Source: Ambrosia x helenae | Lineage: Eukaryota; Streptophyta; Magnoliopsida; Asterales; Asteraceae | DNA: 64,000 nt | Assembly (NCBI GenBank): GCA_030844895.1 | Contig: CM061223.1 | Span: 7,860,676 to 7,924,675 of the forward strand | Direction of reading: 5' to 3' | Part shown: in pieces, positions 24,303 to 36,774 of the stretch | Position numbering within the stretch: position 1 is the first letter of the stretch | Layout: each line of letters starts with the position of its first letter | Notes under the pieces: model-generated | The model's input: only the letters and a program-made list of their open reading frames with translations | Databases searched by the model: none | What the model was told of the DNA's origin: nothing | Translations under genes and position numbers: made by a program

Positions 24303-26839
24303 TGTGACACCCGAGAAAACATCAGTTAATACTTTTATCAAACATACAAGTCTACCTTCGCAAAACATTCATAAAACATACTTAACTAGGCTAGTTGAGT
24401 CAATTAGGTGATTTGGGGAATCATCGGAAGTCGTTACGATGATTCGGTGAATCATCGAGAGTCGTTACGATGGTCCATGGGATCATCAGGAGTCGGTTAC
24501 ACACATATGTCCAAGGGTTGGTGGTTCAGAGGATCATCGGGTTAAAACGCACACATACGAGTCTCGAGTCCCGGAAGTTGGTGAATTAACGTAAACGTGT
24601 TAGTTATCGAGTAATAAATGTTCTACAATTATTACATTTTTTTGAACATTGACACGTTATGTGGTTCAGAGGATCATCGGGTTAAAACGCATCAGGAGGC
24701 TACTAGCTAGCTAGTGGTGTGCCATAGGAGGCCACTAGCATAGCTGGTCACCTCCAGCAAAGGATAGTCACTTGCAGGGTACTAGATGACTAGCAACATC
24801 TATAAATATCATATTTGACTTGTTAAACATCATTTGTGCAACCCTAATCACCCCAAAGTGCTCTCTCATTATCCTTAACCCTGTACACCCGTTTTTGACC
24901 TAAATCCATCATTTCCAAGCTTAAACAACCTTTCCAAACAAGATCTAAGGTGTATTATTCATCCTAAACCTTTGTTACGTTGTTATTTTGAACCATAAAA
25001 GTCTAGACCTGGTTTTAACGTGTTTCTATCTTTGAAAACCTTTGAAAAACAATTTCTAAACTAGATCTAAGCATTCATATGGGTTTTTAATAAAAATACA
25101 AGCTTGAAATGGTTTTGATGATCTAAAGCATGGGGATTCTTGTGTTTTTGTTATGTTAATGATTTAGGGAAGTTGTCAGGGTGATTATCTAAGGTTTTGA
25201 TGATTGTTTGATGTGTTATATGGTTGTTATGAGTTTTGACCCGTTTGAGGATTTTAGAAGGATCTAGGATGTGATATGATGACTTGATGATTGAAACTTG
25301 TTAGGTTTTATGTTAGAATGATTATACAACAGCGTGATGATGTTTGGAATGTGATTATGTAATGAGATCTGATTATTTGCCATTTAGGGTAACATTTGCA
25401 TGCATTAATGTGACTTACCCATAATATTATCCATTTTGGGAAAAACTTGCAATTAGCATGATAAACGGATGATGATTGGGGTTTTATTGATAGGGTTGGG
25501 TTGTTTTATGATTGGGGATTGACTGGGGGTGTTCCAATATGTTTCAGATCTGATTTGGAGGGTTTCAAGCGCAAAGTGGCCAACAGCCTGCAGAGCAGGC
25601 GACTAGCTAAGTTAGTCGTGTGCTTTGGGGGCGCTTAGCTAGTCGCCTGATTGAAGGCTACTCGTGTGCCCTAAGGGCGACTAGCCTAGCTAGTCACCTG
25701 TTTTGATGCTAGTCGTGTGTTTTAGTAGCCAGTCGTGTGCTTTGATGTCGGAAATACGTTTTGGAACCCCATAACATGTTTTGACACCTAATAACATATT
25801 GTAAGCCTCGTGGCATGTTTAGGAACCTCGTAACACGCGTTAAGACACATACGTGCATTATGTGAACTATATGTTAGGTTTTGTCAACTGTTATTCATAT
25901 GAAGTGCGTGTCTTCATGTGATTATTTGTTTACTTATATGTGACTAACATGGGTATAACGGTTCACCAACGGGATGTCGGGTCTTGTGTGGTCAAGTCAA
26001 CATTCAAACGCGTTTTCAAATGTACACAATCATGGTCTGGACAATCAAGGCTAGTTAACCTACGGGTTATTAGTCAACACACACTTATAAGCATTTTTTG
26101 ATAAGTCGCCGACATTAGGGACTATCATCACACGGTCGGTTTGTCTGTTTTAAAAAATGCAACCTAAGGTGAGTTCCATGACCCCTTTTCTTACTGTGTT
26201 TTCCATTGGGGGAGAAGCATGATACGATTTACTAAACTACGAGGATTGCATTGTACTATTATATTACTTGTGTATTGAACAACCTATCTGAGACAAACAC
26301 GGTGCAAACAGTGAAGCGAACAGTAAACCGAACAGTATTGCGAACAGTGAGCCGAACAATGTCGCGAAGAGTGATACAAACAGTAGTGTGATTTGCCAAC
26401 AGTGTTTTCAGGGTTTTTATTGTATAACGGGTATTGAATGCGAATCCGGTTTTTCTTTGACCACTTTTGATACAAAACCTGTGGACTCACCAGCATTATA
26501 TGTTGACCGGTTTTAGCATGTTTTCTCAAGTCGCTAAGGTAGCAATAAAGGATTAGGATGCACGGAGTCGCACCGCATTCTATTGTTCATTTTCTGCTGC
26601 ATGAACCCTGTCTTTGGTTACTTTTAAACATTACCATTTGTTGGTTTTTGAGTTGTAACTTTTCAGACTAGATTTGGTTGGTAAACTTCTTATGCTTCCG
26701 CTAAACATTTAAACTGCGTGGTTGTTTCCAACACAATCTTTTCTCATATTGTTGTCATTTATTGTGACTATTGACTTGGATACTAGTGTGTCACGCGCCT
26801 AGTGATAAAACCTCGCACATGAAATTTAAGGGTGTGACA
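24303..26839. mobile_element. Solo LTR of a gypsy-type retrotransposon (2,537 bp)
   Basis: Starts TGTGACACCCGAG and ends GGGTGTGACA, with TG..CA tips inside a short inverted repeat. The flanking 5-mers are CGTTA (24298-24302) and CATTA (26840-26844), one apart by a G-to-A change in a CpG, as expected from methyl-C decay of an original duplication. A TATAAATA is at about 24801-24808. Internal features are duplicated GGATCATCGGGTTAAAACGC blocks (24534, 24668), GTCGTTACGATG repeats (24430-24470) and GCGAACAGT-like repeats (26300-26395). No second LTR or coding part is present, so it probably arose by LTR-LTR recombination. Confidence 0.85.
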
Positions 26840-27039
26840 CATTACATCTTGTCTAGCCTATAAATGCGTAATATGGTTATTAAACTCCATGATGCGATAA
26901 TAAGAACAATAGAAGTCTTAAACCTAATATGTTTTATTTAGACATGTATGAAGTATTATAACTTATTAAAACCAAATACGATCTTTCTTATGAAGATCTA
27001 ATATCTAATATTATATATTAAGGTCTATAATCCCCATAG

Positions 27040-27262
27040 AACTTCATTACTATACAAAATAATGATTATTTCATTATTGCCACTCACCACCAATTTTATT
27101 CATTTATCTTTTCATGTCTATCAAACAATACAAAATAATGATTATTTCATTCCCACAAGGAAACCAAACAAAACATTGAATAATAATGATACATTTCATT
27201 ACTTCGTCAATTCCATTACATTCCCCCGCTCATTCCATTTACCCCATACCAAATATATCCTA
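27040..27262. repeat. MITE-like repeat related to 12138-12612
   Basis: CATTCCATTTACCCCATACC at the right end is the inverse of the left-end words of the 12138-12612 repeat, and both have ATTCCATTACATT-type interiors. Borders are not certain. Confidence 0.4.
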
Positions 27263-27648
27263 ATTAAAATTCATCATTCTCTGATAAGCCAAGAATAACC
27301 TAGTAAAGCTCATTACGATTTAACATAACTCACTGCAAGTTTATATACATTGTAGGGGAAATGGAATCTAATAATCCCAACTTTGGGGGGTTGGAAGGCA
27401 GCAGTCCCAACTTGAAAGTTATAACACAGCAGTCCCAATTTGTCAACCTTTTTATTTTAATGGTCCCAGACTAACTGAGGTTAGTTTTTTTGTTAAGTGC
27501 CACGTAGGCATCCCACGTGGCAGCCAACCTGGCAAAATCTGTCCCACTTGGCAAAAAAAAAACGTGGGCCCCCTATTACACTTGTTTTTTCAATTAAAAA
27601 AATCCTTTAATATTTAAAAAATCCTTTAATAACTTATATATATATATA

Positions 27649-28053
27649 GGGGAAAGTTAATTTGAGAACACCTATATTTCGTGTGAACCGCGAGAACGCC
27701 ATCTAAAACTATTCAAATCAAAATTTTCTTTTTACACTTATCTTTATTACTAAAATACAATTCCAAAAACACAATTTACGCGTAAAAATTTTAACGTATA
27801 CGGAAATAAATTGTTTTTACACATGTGTAAATTTACTGTTTGTACATGTGTAAACTGTTTCATTTACACATGTGTAAAAAGTTAATTTAAAAGTGTTTTT
27901 GCAAGAAAAGATGAATTATTTGGAAAGAAAATTCGTTTTTTAATATTGTATTTTGATTATAATTAGGTTTGTATTGAAAAAAAATGATTTTGATTGGTTT
28001 TCTCATTTGTTCTCACGGTTCTCGCGATATTTAGCGTTCTCAAGATAACCCTC

Positions 28054-28056
<3 letters not shown>
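27649..28056. mobile_element. 408-bp MITE inserted in a (TA)n tract
   Basis: The left tip is GGGGAAAGTTAATTTGAGAA; the right tip, inverted, is GGGGAGGGTTATCTTGAGAA. Both are followed by matching CGCGAGAAC/GTGAGAAC words. The element is bordered by (TA) repeats on both sides (27635-27648 and 28057-28120). Its right tip also resembles the right tip of the 32738-42778 MULE (GGGGCGGTTATTCT). It is nested in the 27355-29168 element. Confidence 0.8.
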
Positions 28057-28123
<67 letters not shown>

Positions 28124-28146
28124 ACAGAGAGAGAGAGAGAGAGAGG
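28057..28146. repeat. (TA)32 followed by (GA)n microsatellite
   Basis: An uninterrupted TA tract runs from 28057 to 28120, then AACACA and a GA tract of about 20 bp. The open frames read across it in both directions are artefacts of the repeat. Confidence 0.95.
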
Positions 28147-29179
28147 GAAAGCCCAAAAAAACACAGATCACCATCAACCACCTCCACCGCCTTCATCACC
28201 ATCAACCACCGCCATCTGCAACCACCTCCACTGCCTTCGTCACCATCAACCGAATCCACCACCATCTCAACCAAAACCCAAAAAACTACCAGATCTGAAC
28301 CAAAAACGGCACCAAATCAGAGCTTTTGGAGGGTTCAGGAATGCATTCACCAAGAGCAACGGGATTTCGAACACAGAGCTGTCGTCTTCTTCAATTTATG
28401 ATGTTAGGGTAAGAATTAAGAACCCTAAAATTTGGGGGAAAGCCCTAATTTTACAGGTGGTTGGTGGGGGTGAATGGTAGAGTGGTGATTATGGGGTGGA
28501 GGTTGAGGGGAATGATGGTGGGTGGGCTTTGGTTGGTGGTGGCGGGCTGGGGAAGGGGAACCCATATTGAGTCCTAGATCTTCTACTGTTTCTAGGCGAA
28601 CCCATATTGAGTCGGGCTTTTAATCGTTTAGCAGGGGAAGGGGAGAGAGCAAGGAGGTCATGGATGGAGATGGGGTTGTGGGGCTTTGGAGATATAGTGT
28701 TGGTGGGTGAGTATGTGACTAGATCAAGGGATAGAGATGGTAATGGTTCTTGGGTGGTGGTTCGAGCGAGACGAGAGGCTGACTTGGTTCGGGTTTGAGA
28801 GGAGGATCGGTGGATGATGGTGGTGTAAGGTGGTGGTGGTGGTGGTTGGTGGTGGTGGTGAGTTCAGGTGAGGAGGACGAAGAAGCTATTGTATATGTGT
28901 GTATATATGATTAAAACATGTGGGCCCCACCTCGTTTTTTTAATTGAAAAATACTTATATTTGATTAAAACATGTGGGCCCCACCTCGTTTTTTTTACAG
29001 ATACAACATTCTTGCCACGTGGCACTTAACTGGAAAAACTAACTGAGGTTAGTCTGGGACCAACCAAATAAAATGGTTGACAAGTTGGGACTGATGTTAT
29101 ACAAGTTTCAAATTAGAACTGCTGCCTTCCAACCCCCTAAAATTGGGATTATTAGATTCCATTTCCTCTACATTGTATA

Positions 29180-29600
29180 CAATTAAAGCACAAAGTCCGT
29201 GCACATTCTATTGGTGGACTTTGCCACCCAAAATAAAAACAAAATATTATGCTTTAACCCCCTTTAGTTTATAACAACTTTAGTTTAGACCCCTTTAATT
29301 TCAAACGTTTAAGTTTCACACCATATTTTACTTCTTTCACTAAAATAAAGACTTTGCGACGTGCTTTTTTATTTTATTTTTACGTACGTGTCGGTACAAC
29401 ATCAAGTTTTGACGTAGGGGGTAGAATTTCACTTTCAGGGTTCGAAATAGACAGTTTAAATTCAAGTTCGACATAACGTTCTCGAAAATAATTCTGGTTA
29501 AAAATAATAAATTTAGTTCTTTTACTAAAAAACGCTTTCTTTACGTGCTTATTTTTAGGTACGAACATTTTCATGCATTGTTTACGAATCGCGTGTCGCC
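29180..29600. other. Spacer with TACGTACGTGTCGGT-type repeat text
   Basis: No gene. At 29,385-29,575 the words TTTACGTACGTGTCGGTA and CGTGCTTATTTTTA resemble the diverged tandem units at 46377-47410, so it may be a stray copy of that repeat. Confidence 0.4.
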
Positions 29601-29605
29601 CATCG

Positions 29606-29678
29606 TTCGTTCTACCTCAGTTGGTAGAGCGCCTACCTTTTAACCGCGTGGTCGTGGGTTTGGGTCCCAAGGATGACG
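29606..29678 (+). pseudogene. tRNA-Lys(UUU)-like pseudogene
   Basis: A 73-nt stretch follows the plant tRNA-Lys layout: TACCTCAGTTGGTAGAGC for the D arm, an anticodon loop CTTTTAA, the variable/T-arm region GTGGTCGTGGGTT, and a T(6) run right after the end, like a Pol III terminator. The A box has a G-to-C change, the B box is GGTTTGGGTCC instead of GGTTCRAnnCC, and the acceptor stem pairs badly. It is therefore a decayed copy or the head of an old SINE. Confidence 0.65.
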
Positions 29679-30165
29679 TTTTTTCACAGCCATATTTATT
29701 CTTACCGGGTTAGATACGTGTTCGCGTGGCAACACCCACGAGTAAAATACTAGTTATGTTTTAAAAGCAAGAAATGTATTAGCTTTAAAAATTGCTTCAT
29801 ATGTAACATGATAATTTTGGGTGCCGCCCCACATTTGACCAACGTGGGGTAGGGGTGGTTAAACCGATAGTCGACAATGGTCGGTTGTACATGTGTTAAA
29901 GTAAAGGATGATTGTTTATTTATAGACTCGGACAAAGTCGCCTACGTGGATTTGCTCCATAACATATTAATTTATGCAAAGTTCTTTCAACTTTTAACCA
30001 GAAAATAACCATTTATATAAAATTCGAAAACCAAAAGTACACTGTAGTAGGAGTAAGCGAGTGTCAAAAACCAGTATCTTGTTGCTTGCTCATTTGCTCA
30101 TCAATTCAATGGACTACCAGTAATTTAACACAAACTTCATTTTAAAAATTTAATTAGTTTTTTTA

Positions 30166-30420
30166 CGACAAAAAAAATTCATTCATCACCCAACATATAT
30201 ACAAAAAGTTTGAGGCTAGCAAGACGCTAGCCCAAACAAATACAATCCTCAGTCCATTACACCAACATGGATCCAAATCATGGAACCCGAAAATTAAAAG
30301 ACAACCAATTTTTCCAACTAATGACGCCATGCTGACCCTATGTCTAACCCACAAGAAAGTCATCGCTTGAACCTCCCAAAAATCCCATCGATGTTGGCCC
30401 TCTTTTCCGGAAAATAGAAC
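30166..30420 (-). mobile_element. LINE 3' end fragment
   Basis: On minus the frame starts near 30415 and reads AMTFLWVRHRVSMASLV, which resembles the extreme C-terminus of plant L1-type LINE polyproteins, followed by a short 3' region. Only the tail is present, as with 5'-truncated LINEs. No target duplication was identified. Confidence 0.55.
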
Positions 30421-30879
30421 GTATGTTAAATTTATTCACATTATGACTAATTAATTTGAGGGAATTAATTCAAAGCCTATTATTTTCCACCTTTCCAGAT
30501 CAAACACTCTAAGAATGTAACAGAGATTCCAATTTTGTCAAATTCTATTTAATCAAATACATAAATGAAATTTAGATTCCAATTTAATAACTGAATTCTG
30601 CAAACCAAACCTAACCGAGAAGTTTTCTTCTGTATTGCGCCCTTTTGAAGATCATATTACCATTTGTAGGATCATTACATGATGTATTGATGTGGTGGCG
30701 GTCCTCGATTTGAGAACTTGCCTTTGTGTGAATGAAAATGAATCTTAAAAAAAAAAAAAAAAACATTTGTAAGATCATGCTTTAAGTTTGTAATTAAAGT
30801 AATGCATTAATAGCAAATTCATTAGCTTTCAACCCTTAATATTGTATGTGAATACATGTAAAGTTTTATTGTCATTTAT

Positions 30880-31181
30880 TTTTTATTTTTATTTTATCGG
30901 CGAATAACTGTGTGGCAACCACCCTTGCGGGGCGCCGTGCCCAAGAATCGACTACTCGACCTCCAGCAACCCCCGCCCTCTCCCGATGCGCGGAAACCCG
31001 AGCCCCACCCGCCCGAAGGCACGACAGTGTTATAGAACTCGGTAAAACCTCGCCGACCGTCAGATTCGAACCGGCGCCACCCGTATTCGATCTTCACCCG
31101 GATACCAAACCATAAATGATGGAAGTGGGAATTGAACCTTTGATCACGTAGGTGAAACAAAAGCCACTCCACCACTCCACT
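30880..31181 (-). mobile_element. tRNA-derived SINE
   Basis: Read on minus it starts near 31181 (GTGGAGTGGTGGAGTGGC), has a B box GGTTCAATTCC, a GC-rich body with GTCGTGCCTTCGGGCGGGT, and an A/T-rich tail toward 30880. It shares the body core with the SINEs at 11288, 15678 and 48714 but has a different head. A clean target duplication was not found. Confidence 0.75.
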
Positions 31182-31735
31182 ATTTAATGTGTTTCTTCAC
31201 TAATATTACAGATACATAATATGATCTAAGGTGAGGCTAAATGTACCCTCACATATGTTTAATGTTAGAGGTGAGCCAAAACCTAACTATAACTGAAAAC
31301 TAAGACGTTAATAAAAAAGTTAACTAAAATTAATCACAATCGATAAAAACTAATGAGTTATCGTTAAGTGAATATAATTAACCGACCATTCGGTTATGGT
31401 TACGGTTAATGTGTCTTCATTAACCATAACAAAACAAACCAACCCTTGTATATTTGTGATTTCCAGCTTTTATACCTCAATTTCAAAATTCAAACATTTA
31501 ATTTCTTGCTTCAACTACCCATATCCGAGCTTGGACCATGCATATTTTAGCTTGGAACCTGCATTATCAAGCTAAGAACACCATAACTAAAACATTTTCA
31601 ACTTTAAAAAGAAAAAAAATGATACAATAATATACATTGGACAATTAACCTAACTCGACCCGTAACCTACTGTTAACAGACCTAGGCTTAATTGACCATC
31701 GGTTATGAAAATAAACATATAAAAAGTTGGATGAA

Positions 31736-32030
31736 GGGGCTGTTTGGTTGATTAAGTGCTGAATCATTAAAAGGTCCGAATGGTTAAGAGGTCTGTATGG
31801 TTAAGTGTTGAATCATTAAGTGGGACCTCTTAATGGTTAGTTTTCTTGTCCCACATTGGTATGAGAGTTTCATTAAGGTTCAACCTAGTTCAGTGCTTAA
31901 TGATTCAGTGCTTAATGGTTCAGCAACATCCCAAGTCTTAATGATTCAGCCTTAACCATTCCATTCAGAGGCTGAAACAAACGCGCACTGAATGGTTAAG
32001 AGCCTCATTAAGAGGCTACCAAACAGCCCC
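31736..32030. mobile_element. MITE with GGGGCTGTTTGGT inverted tips (295 bp)
   Basis: Tips are GGGGCTGTTTGGTTG and CTACCAAACAGCCCC. The interior consists of repeated CTTAATGATTCAG and GGTTAAG words. GAA flanks both sides (31733-31735, 32031-32033), a possible 3-bp duplication. The superfamily is not certain. Confidence 0.75.
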
Positions 32031-32693
32031 GAAGACATGCAAATTAGAAATAAACAGAAATACGAGTACAACATCCCATTTCTCCAAAAACAAACTAATA
32101 GTTTGAATAGTCACAAAAGGGTAGTGTTCTATCGGTATTTGGGTGACTTTCTTTAGAGGGAGGTTGTTAGTTGTAGTATTGTTCATGACAAAATGTTAAG
32201 CGCGAGCTAGTGGTTTTACCGCAATGAGCTTTTGAACGATGGGACACCAACGCTATTGCAGATGTGAATGGTCTTTTGTCTATGGGTAAACCCAGATAAT
32301 CGAGCTTTTCTGGACATTAAAAAAAATAGTTTGGAAAGTCAACCATTCCATTTCTCCAAAAACAAAATACCAATTAAATAAAACTATGAAAGTATATATA
32401 TTGCAAAACTATAAGCGTAACATTTTAACAATTTGTCCTCTGATTTATGGTAAAATACAAATTAATTTAATAGTGTAAGTTGTAACTAATGTCATAATAT
32501 AAAAAGTAATGAAAATAATGTTTGGAACGAGTACACCAAACCGAAAACTAACTACAATTCTGGTGAGAAAAAGGGAAATTAAAGGCATCTGAGCACTTGC
32601 TTATCCAAACCGTTTTCTTTTTTCTTATGGTGGGTTTCATGTTAGATGGTCAAGATTCCAAGACATCCACAACTTTGTAAGCTTATATGCTTC

Positions 32694-32698
<5 letters not shown>

Positions 32699-32737
<39 letters not shown>
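32699..32737. repeat. (TA)n tract at the left edge of the 10-kb MULE
   Basis: About 39 bp of TA. A matching TA tract is at the other edge, 42779-42810. Together they show insertion into a TA microsatellite, with a target duplication that cannot be separated from the repeat. Confidence 0.9.
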
Positions 32738-32740
<3 letters not shown>

Positions 32741-33007
32741 ATCGGTTCAAATAAAAAGTTTAAAAAACGTGCGAAGCGTGCGAAGGCTTCTACGCGCGTT
32801 TTCTTGAAGGGTAGTATCGTCATTTTACTCGATATTTAAAACCCATATCTTTTATAAAAGGATCAGATTTCAAATTCGTATTTTACTCTGTTTTTAGATT
32901 TTGAATTCAGTATAAATCAATCATAAATCAGTTCATTCAATCATAAATCAGCTCATTCTCTTTCGATTATATCTCCAAACGATTTTTCCTTTATTCATTC
33001 ATTAAAG

Positions 33008-36000
33008 ATGTCTGTGAATAATGATTGTGCAGGTATAATTTGAACTATCTATTACGTAATGTGTTGTTCGATTGCTTTCTTTTTAATGATTTCGTTTTCT
33101 GTTTAGTAGAATTTGAATTAAATTCAGCTTTTTTTTATTGATTGTACGTTGTTTTTCTATTTTTATGGAAGCATTACGTTATTTGTTCTTAGTTTTGTTA
33201 TTAAATTCATCTTTTATGTTACTGTGTTAATAGTTATTACGTGATTTCAGCTTTTTTTTATTGATTGTACGTTGTTTTTCTATTTTAGTAGAATTTGAAT
33301 TAAATTCAGCTTTTTTTTATTGATTGTACGTTGTTTTTCTATTTTTATGGAAGCATTACGTTATTTGTTCTTAGTTTTGTTATGTGTTCTTAGTTTTATT
33401 GATTTCTTTGTATTAATGATAGTTTTTACGTTTTTTTTTTTGTGTTTTTGTTTGTTTCATATCACAATGCCACATTTTTACGTGTTTTTTTTGTTTGTTT
33501 TTATTATATTCATGTTACGTAACTTTCATTACGTTATTTCATTACGTTATTATATTTTATGCTTTTATTAGGCATTTTTATGTTACTGTGTTAATAGTTA
33601 TTACGTGATTTCAGGTTTTATTTTCAATGATAGAGGTGAAAGTAGTTCTACTCAGGCTGTTTCAACAGTTTATAAACCACAAGTTGCCTCCTCTATGACG
33701 CCATGTGTTGATATGGTATTTCCATCGATTGATCATGCGTATGAGTTTTATGTGACATATGCAAAAAATGCTGGATTTAGTGTTCGCAAAGGAGGTCAAT
33801 ATGTTCATGGTGAGATTCTTAAGTTGAAGCATTTGGTTTGTTCAAAGGAAGGATTCAAACCTTGTAAAGCGTTTGATAGTCTTCAAAATGCTAAAAGTAG
33901 GAATAAACCATCGCAGAGAACAGGTTGTAATGCTCATATAGTTTTTTCGTCAGAGAATGGACAAAATTTTAAAGTTTCAAAGTTTGTTGAAGAGCATAAC
34001 CATTATTTGGTTTCTCCAGAAGATATGCAATTTCTTCCATCATCACGTAATTTGACATATCAACAAATGCAAGTGTTGTGCAATATGTCCAAAGTAAACA
34101 TGGGTCCTGTTAAGGCTTTTAATCTAATGAGGACGATTTATGGTGGTTTTGAACAAGTTGGTGCTACTGCTGCAGATTTCAAAAATTTTAAAAGGGATTT
34201 GAACTTATATATTGGTGAGTATGATGCGGATATGGTAGTTAATATGCTGCAGAAGAAGCAGGACTTTCTTCCTGATTTTTATTTTGAGTATAGTCATGAC
34301 ACTAAACGACAGTTAACTGGATTATTTTGGGCTGATGAGCATGCAAAAAGAAGTTATAAAGTTTTTGGTGATGTTGTTTCATTCGATGCTACTTTCAATT
34401 CTAACAAGTAAGTTCATTACGTAATTATGTTATTCATTTTACGTAATTATTTCAGTTTACTTAATTTTTTTTTCTTTTTTAGATACAAGATGGTATTTGT
34501 TCCATTTACCGGTATCGATAATCACTGCAACAATATAACTTTAGGTGCTGGATTGCTGAGTTCAGAGACAATTGAATCCTACTCATGGCTGTTAACTTGT
34601 TTCAAGAAGTGTTTTGGTAAAGAACCGCTTGTTGTAGTTACCGATCAAGATCCTGCTATAAAACAAGCAGTTGCATCAATTTTACCAAATAGTAGGCATA
34701 GATTGTGCATGTGGCACATCATGAAAAAGGTTGCTGATAAGGTATATGTCATTTTTTGCTATGATTTTTGATTTTTTTATATGTTACGTATTTTTGATAA
34801 GGTATATTACGTGATTTTTTTTTATGATATGATTTTTTTGATTTTGTGTATGTTACGTGATTTTCAAGGCTTTTTATTTGCATAACATATTTTTATTACG
34901 TGATTATTCAAATTCATAACAATATGTGTTTTTGTTATTTTTATAGGTTGGTCCTGCATTATGCAACAATGAAGATTTTAAACAGCGTATTTGCGACATT
35001 GTTTGGACAGATTCTATTTCACCAGAAGAGTTTGAAAAGGGGTGGGAGCAACTTGTTTTTGATTTTAATCTCTTTTACCACGACTGGTTGTGTGACATTT
35101 ATTCAAATAGAGCAATGTGGATTCCTGCTTTTTATCGCGATGAGCCAATGTCAGGTCTTATGCGTACTACTTCAAGATCTGAATGTGAAAATCATTTTTT
35201 TGGTCAAGTTTCAAATGCTCAATTAACGCTTCTTGAGTTTATTAGTCATTTTGATACTGCCATGGAATCTCAAAGGTATACTCATAGGAAAAATGATCAT
35301 GAGACGAGGTATAAAACACCAGATTTTTGGACTGATTATGCTATTGAGGTGCAAGCTGCGAAATTATATACAAGAAGTATTTTCTTTGATGTCCAAGAAG
35401 AAATTTACGGATCTGTGCATAAATGCATAAATGTCTTTCTTTCACATGAAGGAGATATAGGGACGTTTCTAATAAAAGATCGTTCTGCGTATGGTGCCGG
35501 TTTGATAGAGGTATGTATAGTTTATTTTTCTATGTTACGTAATTTTTTACATATCATTGTAACAGACATTACGTAATTACCTATTTAATTAGTCTCTCAG
35601 TTTCATATACCTCATTACGTATTTTATTTTTTTATGGAGATCTTTTTTGTATTGCAGGTTAAATTTAACCTGGAAGATTTGACAATTTTATGTTCTTGCA
35701 AGCGTTTTGAGCGATATGGTTTATTGTGTCGACATGCCTTTTTAGTTTTAAGGTTGTGTGATATAAATGAAATTCCCAGCAGATACATTCTTGATCGCTG
35801 GAGGAGTGATGTTATTTGCAATAGTCCCTCTCGGTCGAGCTTGTCGTTGGTGATGCATACTGATGAAAATGGGGACCATCAAAGTGTTAATGATGTTGTT
35901 CGTGATATAATGCATTTGAGTGAGTATGTAGTTAATAAGTTGATTACTGATTTTGAAAAGTTGAAGCTGTTTAGAGACGAGCTAAAAGCGACGAAAGAGA

Positions 36001-36347
36001 GGACAGATGAAGCTGGTATTCAGAGGATATCAGCCAAGAAGAAAGAAATTATTCAAGCTATTATTGGGGCTCCACATCAAACTGAGGCTGCTGTTCGTGT
36101 TCCTCATGGTATTAGGAATAAGGGTTGTGGGTCACGCAAAAGGTTTAAATCAAAACGTGAACAAGCGATTAGTCGTGCAGGGAAGAGATCAAGAAATTGC
36201 AAAGTATGTGGGGGTAGTGGTCATGATAGGCGCACCTGTGAAGTTCTTAAAGGGACTTCAACAGCTAACAACAAAGGGAAAGAATCCGTCAATGAAGCAG
36301 ATGCGGATAATAGTCTAGATTCGGAATATGAAGTTTGCGATGATTGA
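33008..36347 (+). CDS. FAR1/FRS-type MULE transposase, intact
   Basis: Five exons, 33008-33032, 33615-34407, 34483-34741, 34947-35510 and 35658-36347, join to 776 codons plus stop with normal splice sites. Residues about 35-130 are the FAR1-type DNA-binding (WRKY-GCM1-like) domain (SIDHAYEFYVTYAKNAGFSV, HLVCSKEGF, RTGCNAHIVFS, EEHNHYLV). The DDE core follows: VVSFDATFNSNKYK, VVVTDQDPAIKQAV with MWHIMKK, and SRSECENHFFG. A SWIM zinc finger CSCKRFERYGLLCRHAFLVL comes next, then a basic linker and a terminal knuckle CKVCGGSGHDRRTC. All expected catalytic and metal residues are seen. Host FRS genes have the same plan, but the location between MULE tips and the convergent Ulp1 gene argue for a transposase. 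The first, 25-nt exon is the least certain. Confidence 0.9.
33110..33382 (+). repeat. Direct duplication inside transposase intron 1
   Basis: A block of about 93 bp (AGAATTTGAATTAAATTCAG through to TTCTTAGTTTTGTTA) occurs at about 33110-33202 and again at about 33290-33382. It makes intron 1 unusually long and creates extra acceptor-like TTTCAG sites. Confidence 0.8.
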
Positions 36348-36774
36348 AACATTTTCTTTTTTTACATTGTTACGTGATTTTTTTGTACACATATGGTTTT
36401 TTTGCATTTCATTACGTAATTAGTTGACATGTTACGTAATTGTATCATAGCATAATCATTCACATATAACCATTACTTTACATTTTTTTTCACATGTTAC
36501 GTAATTTTATGTTAGGTAACCATTATCAGTTTCATACATGATTAACATATAACCATTATCATACATGTTTTTTGTATGTTACGTAATTGTATGTTAGGTA
36601 ACCATTATCAGTTTCATACATAATCATTCAACATAATCAGAAACATACATAATCATTCATATAATGTAGTATGTGACAAGCAAAATGTTAAATTGTATCA
36701 GGACATTTTGTCATACATAAACCAAATGTTAAATTGTATCATGACATTTTCCGACACGTGAAATTAAAACTATT

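Larger units (their letters stand above)
27355..29168. mobile_element. Non-autonomous Mutator-like element (1,814 bp)
   Basis: The tips are GGGGAAATGGAATC and GATTCCATTTCCTC, and the inverted terminal repeats extend about 170 bp (shared words include TAATCCCAAC or variants, CTAACTGAGGTTAGT and GCCACGTGGCA). A perfect 9-bp target duplication, TACATTGTA, flanks it (27346-27354 and 29169-29177). Inside are a nested MITE, a (TA)n and (GA)n tract, and a CACCATCAACCACC-rich region with an open frame that has no domain. The outer terminal motif is shared with the PB1-transposase MULE at 5806-10386, a candidate source of transposase. Confidence 0.92.

Noticed and set aside
28056..28401. Open frames on both strands over the TA/GA tract
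   Set aside because: Made by the simple repeat (IYIYIY, SLSLSL peptides) and low-complexity CACCATC text; no domain, no conserved start.
33605..36347. Host FAR1-related (FRS) transcription factor gene
   Set aside because: It lies between MULE tips, convergent to a TE-type Ulp1 gene, in (TA)n-flanked DNA; a transposase is the simpler reading, though domestication cannot be excluded from one copy.
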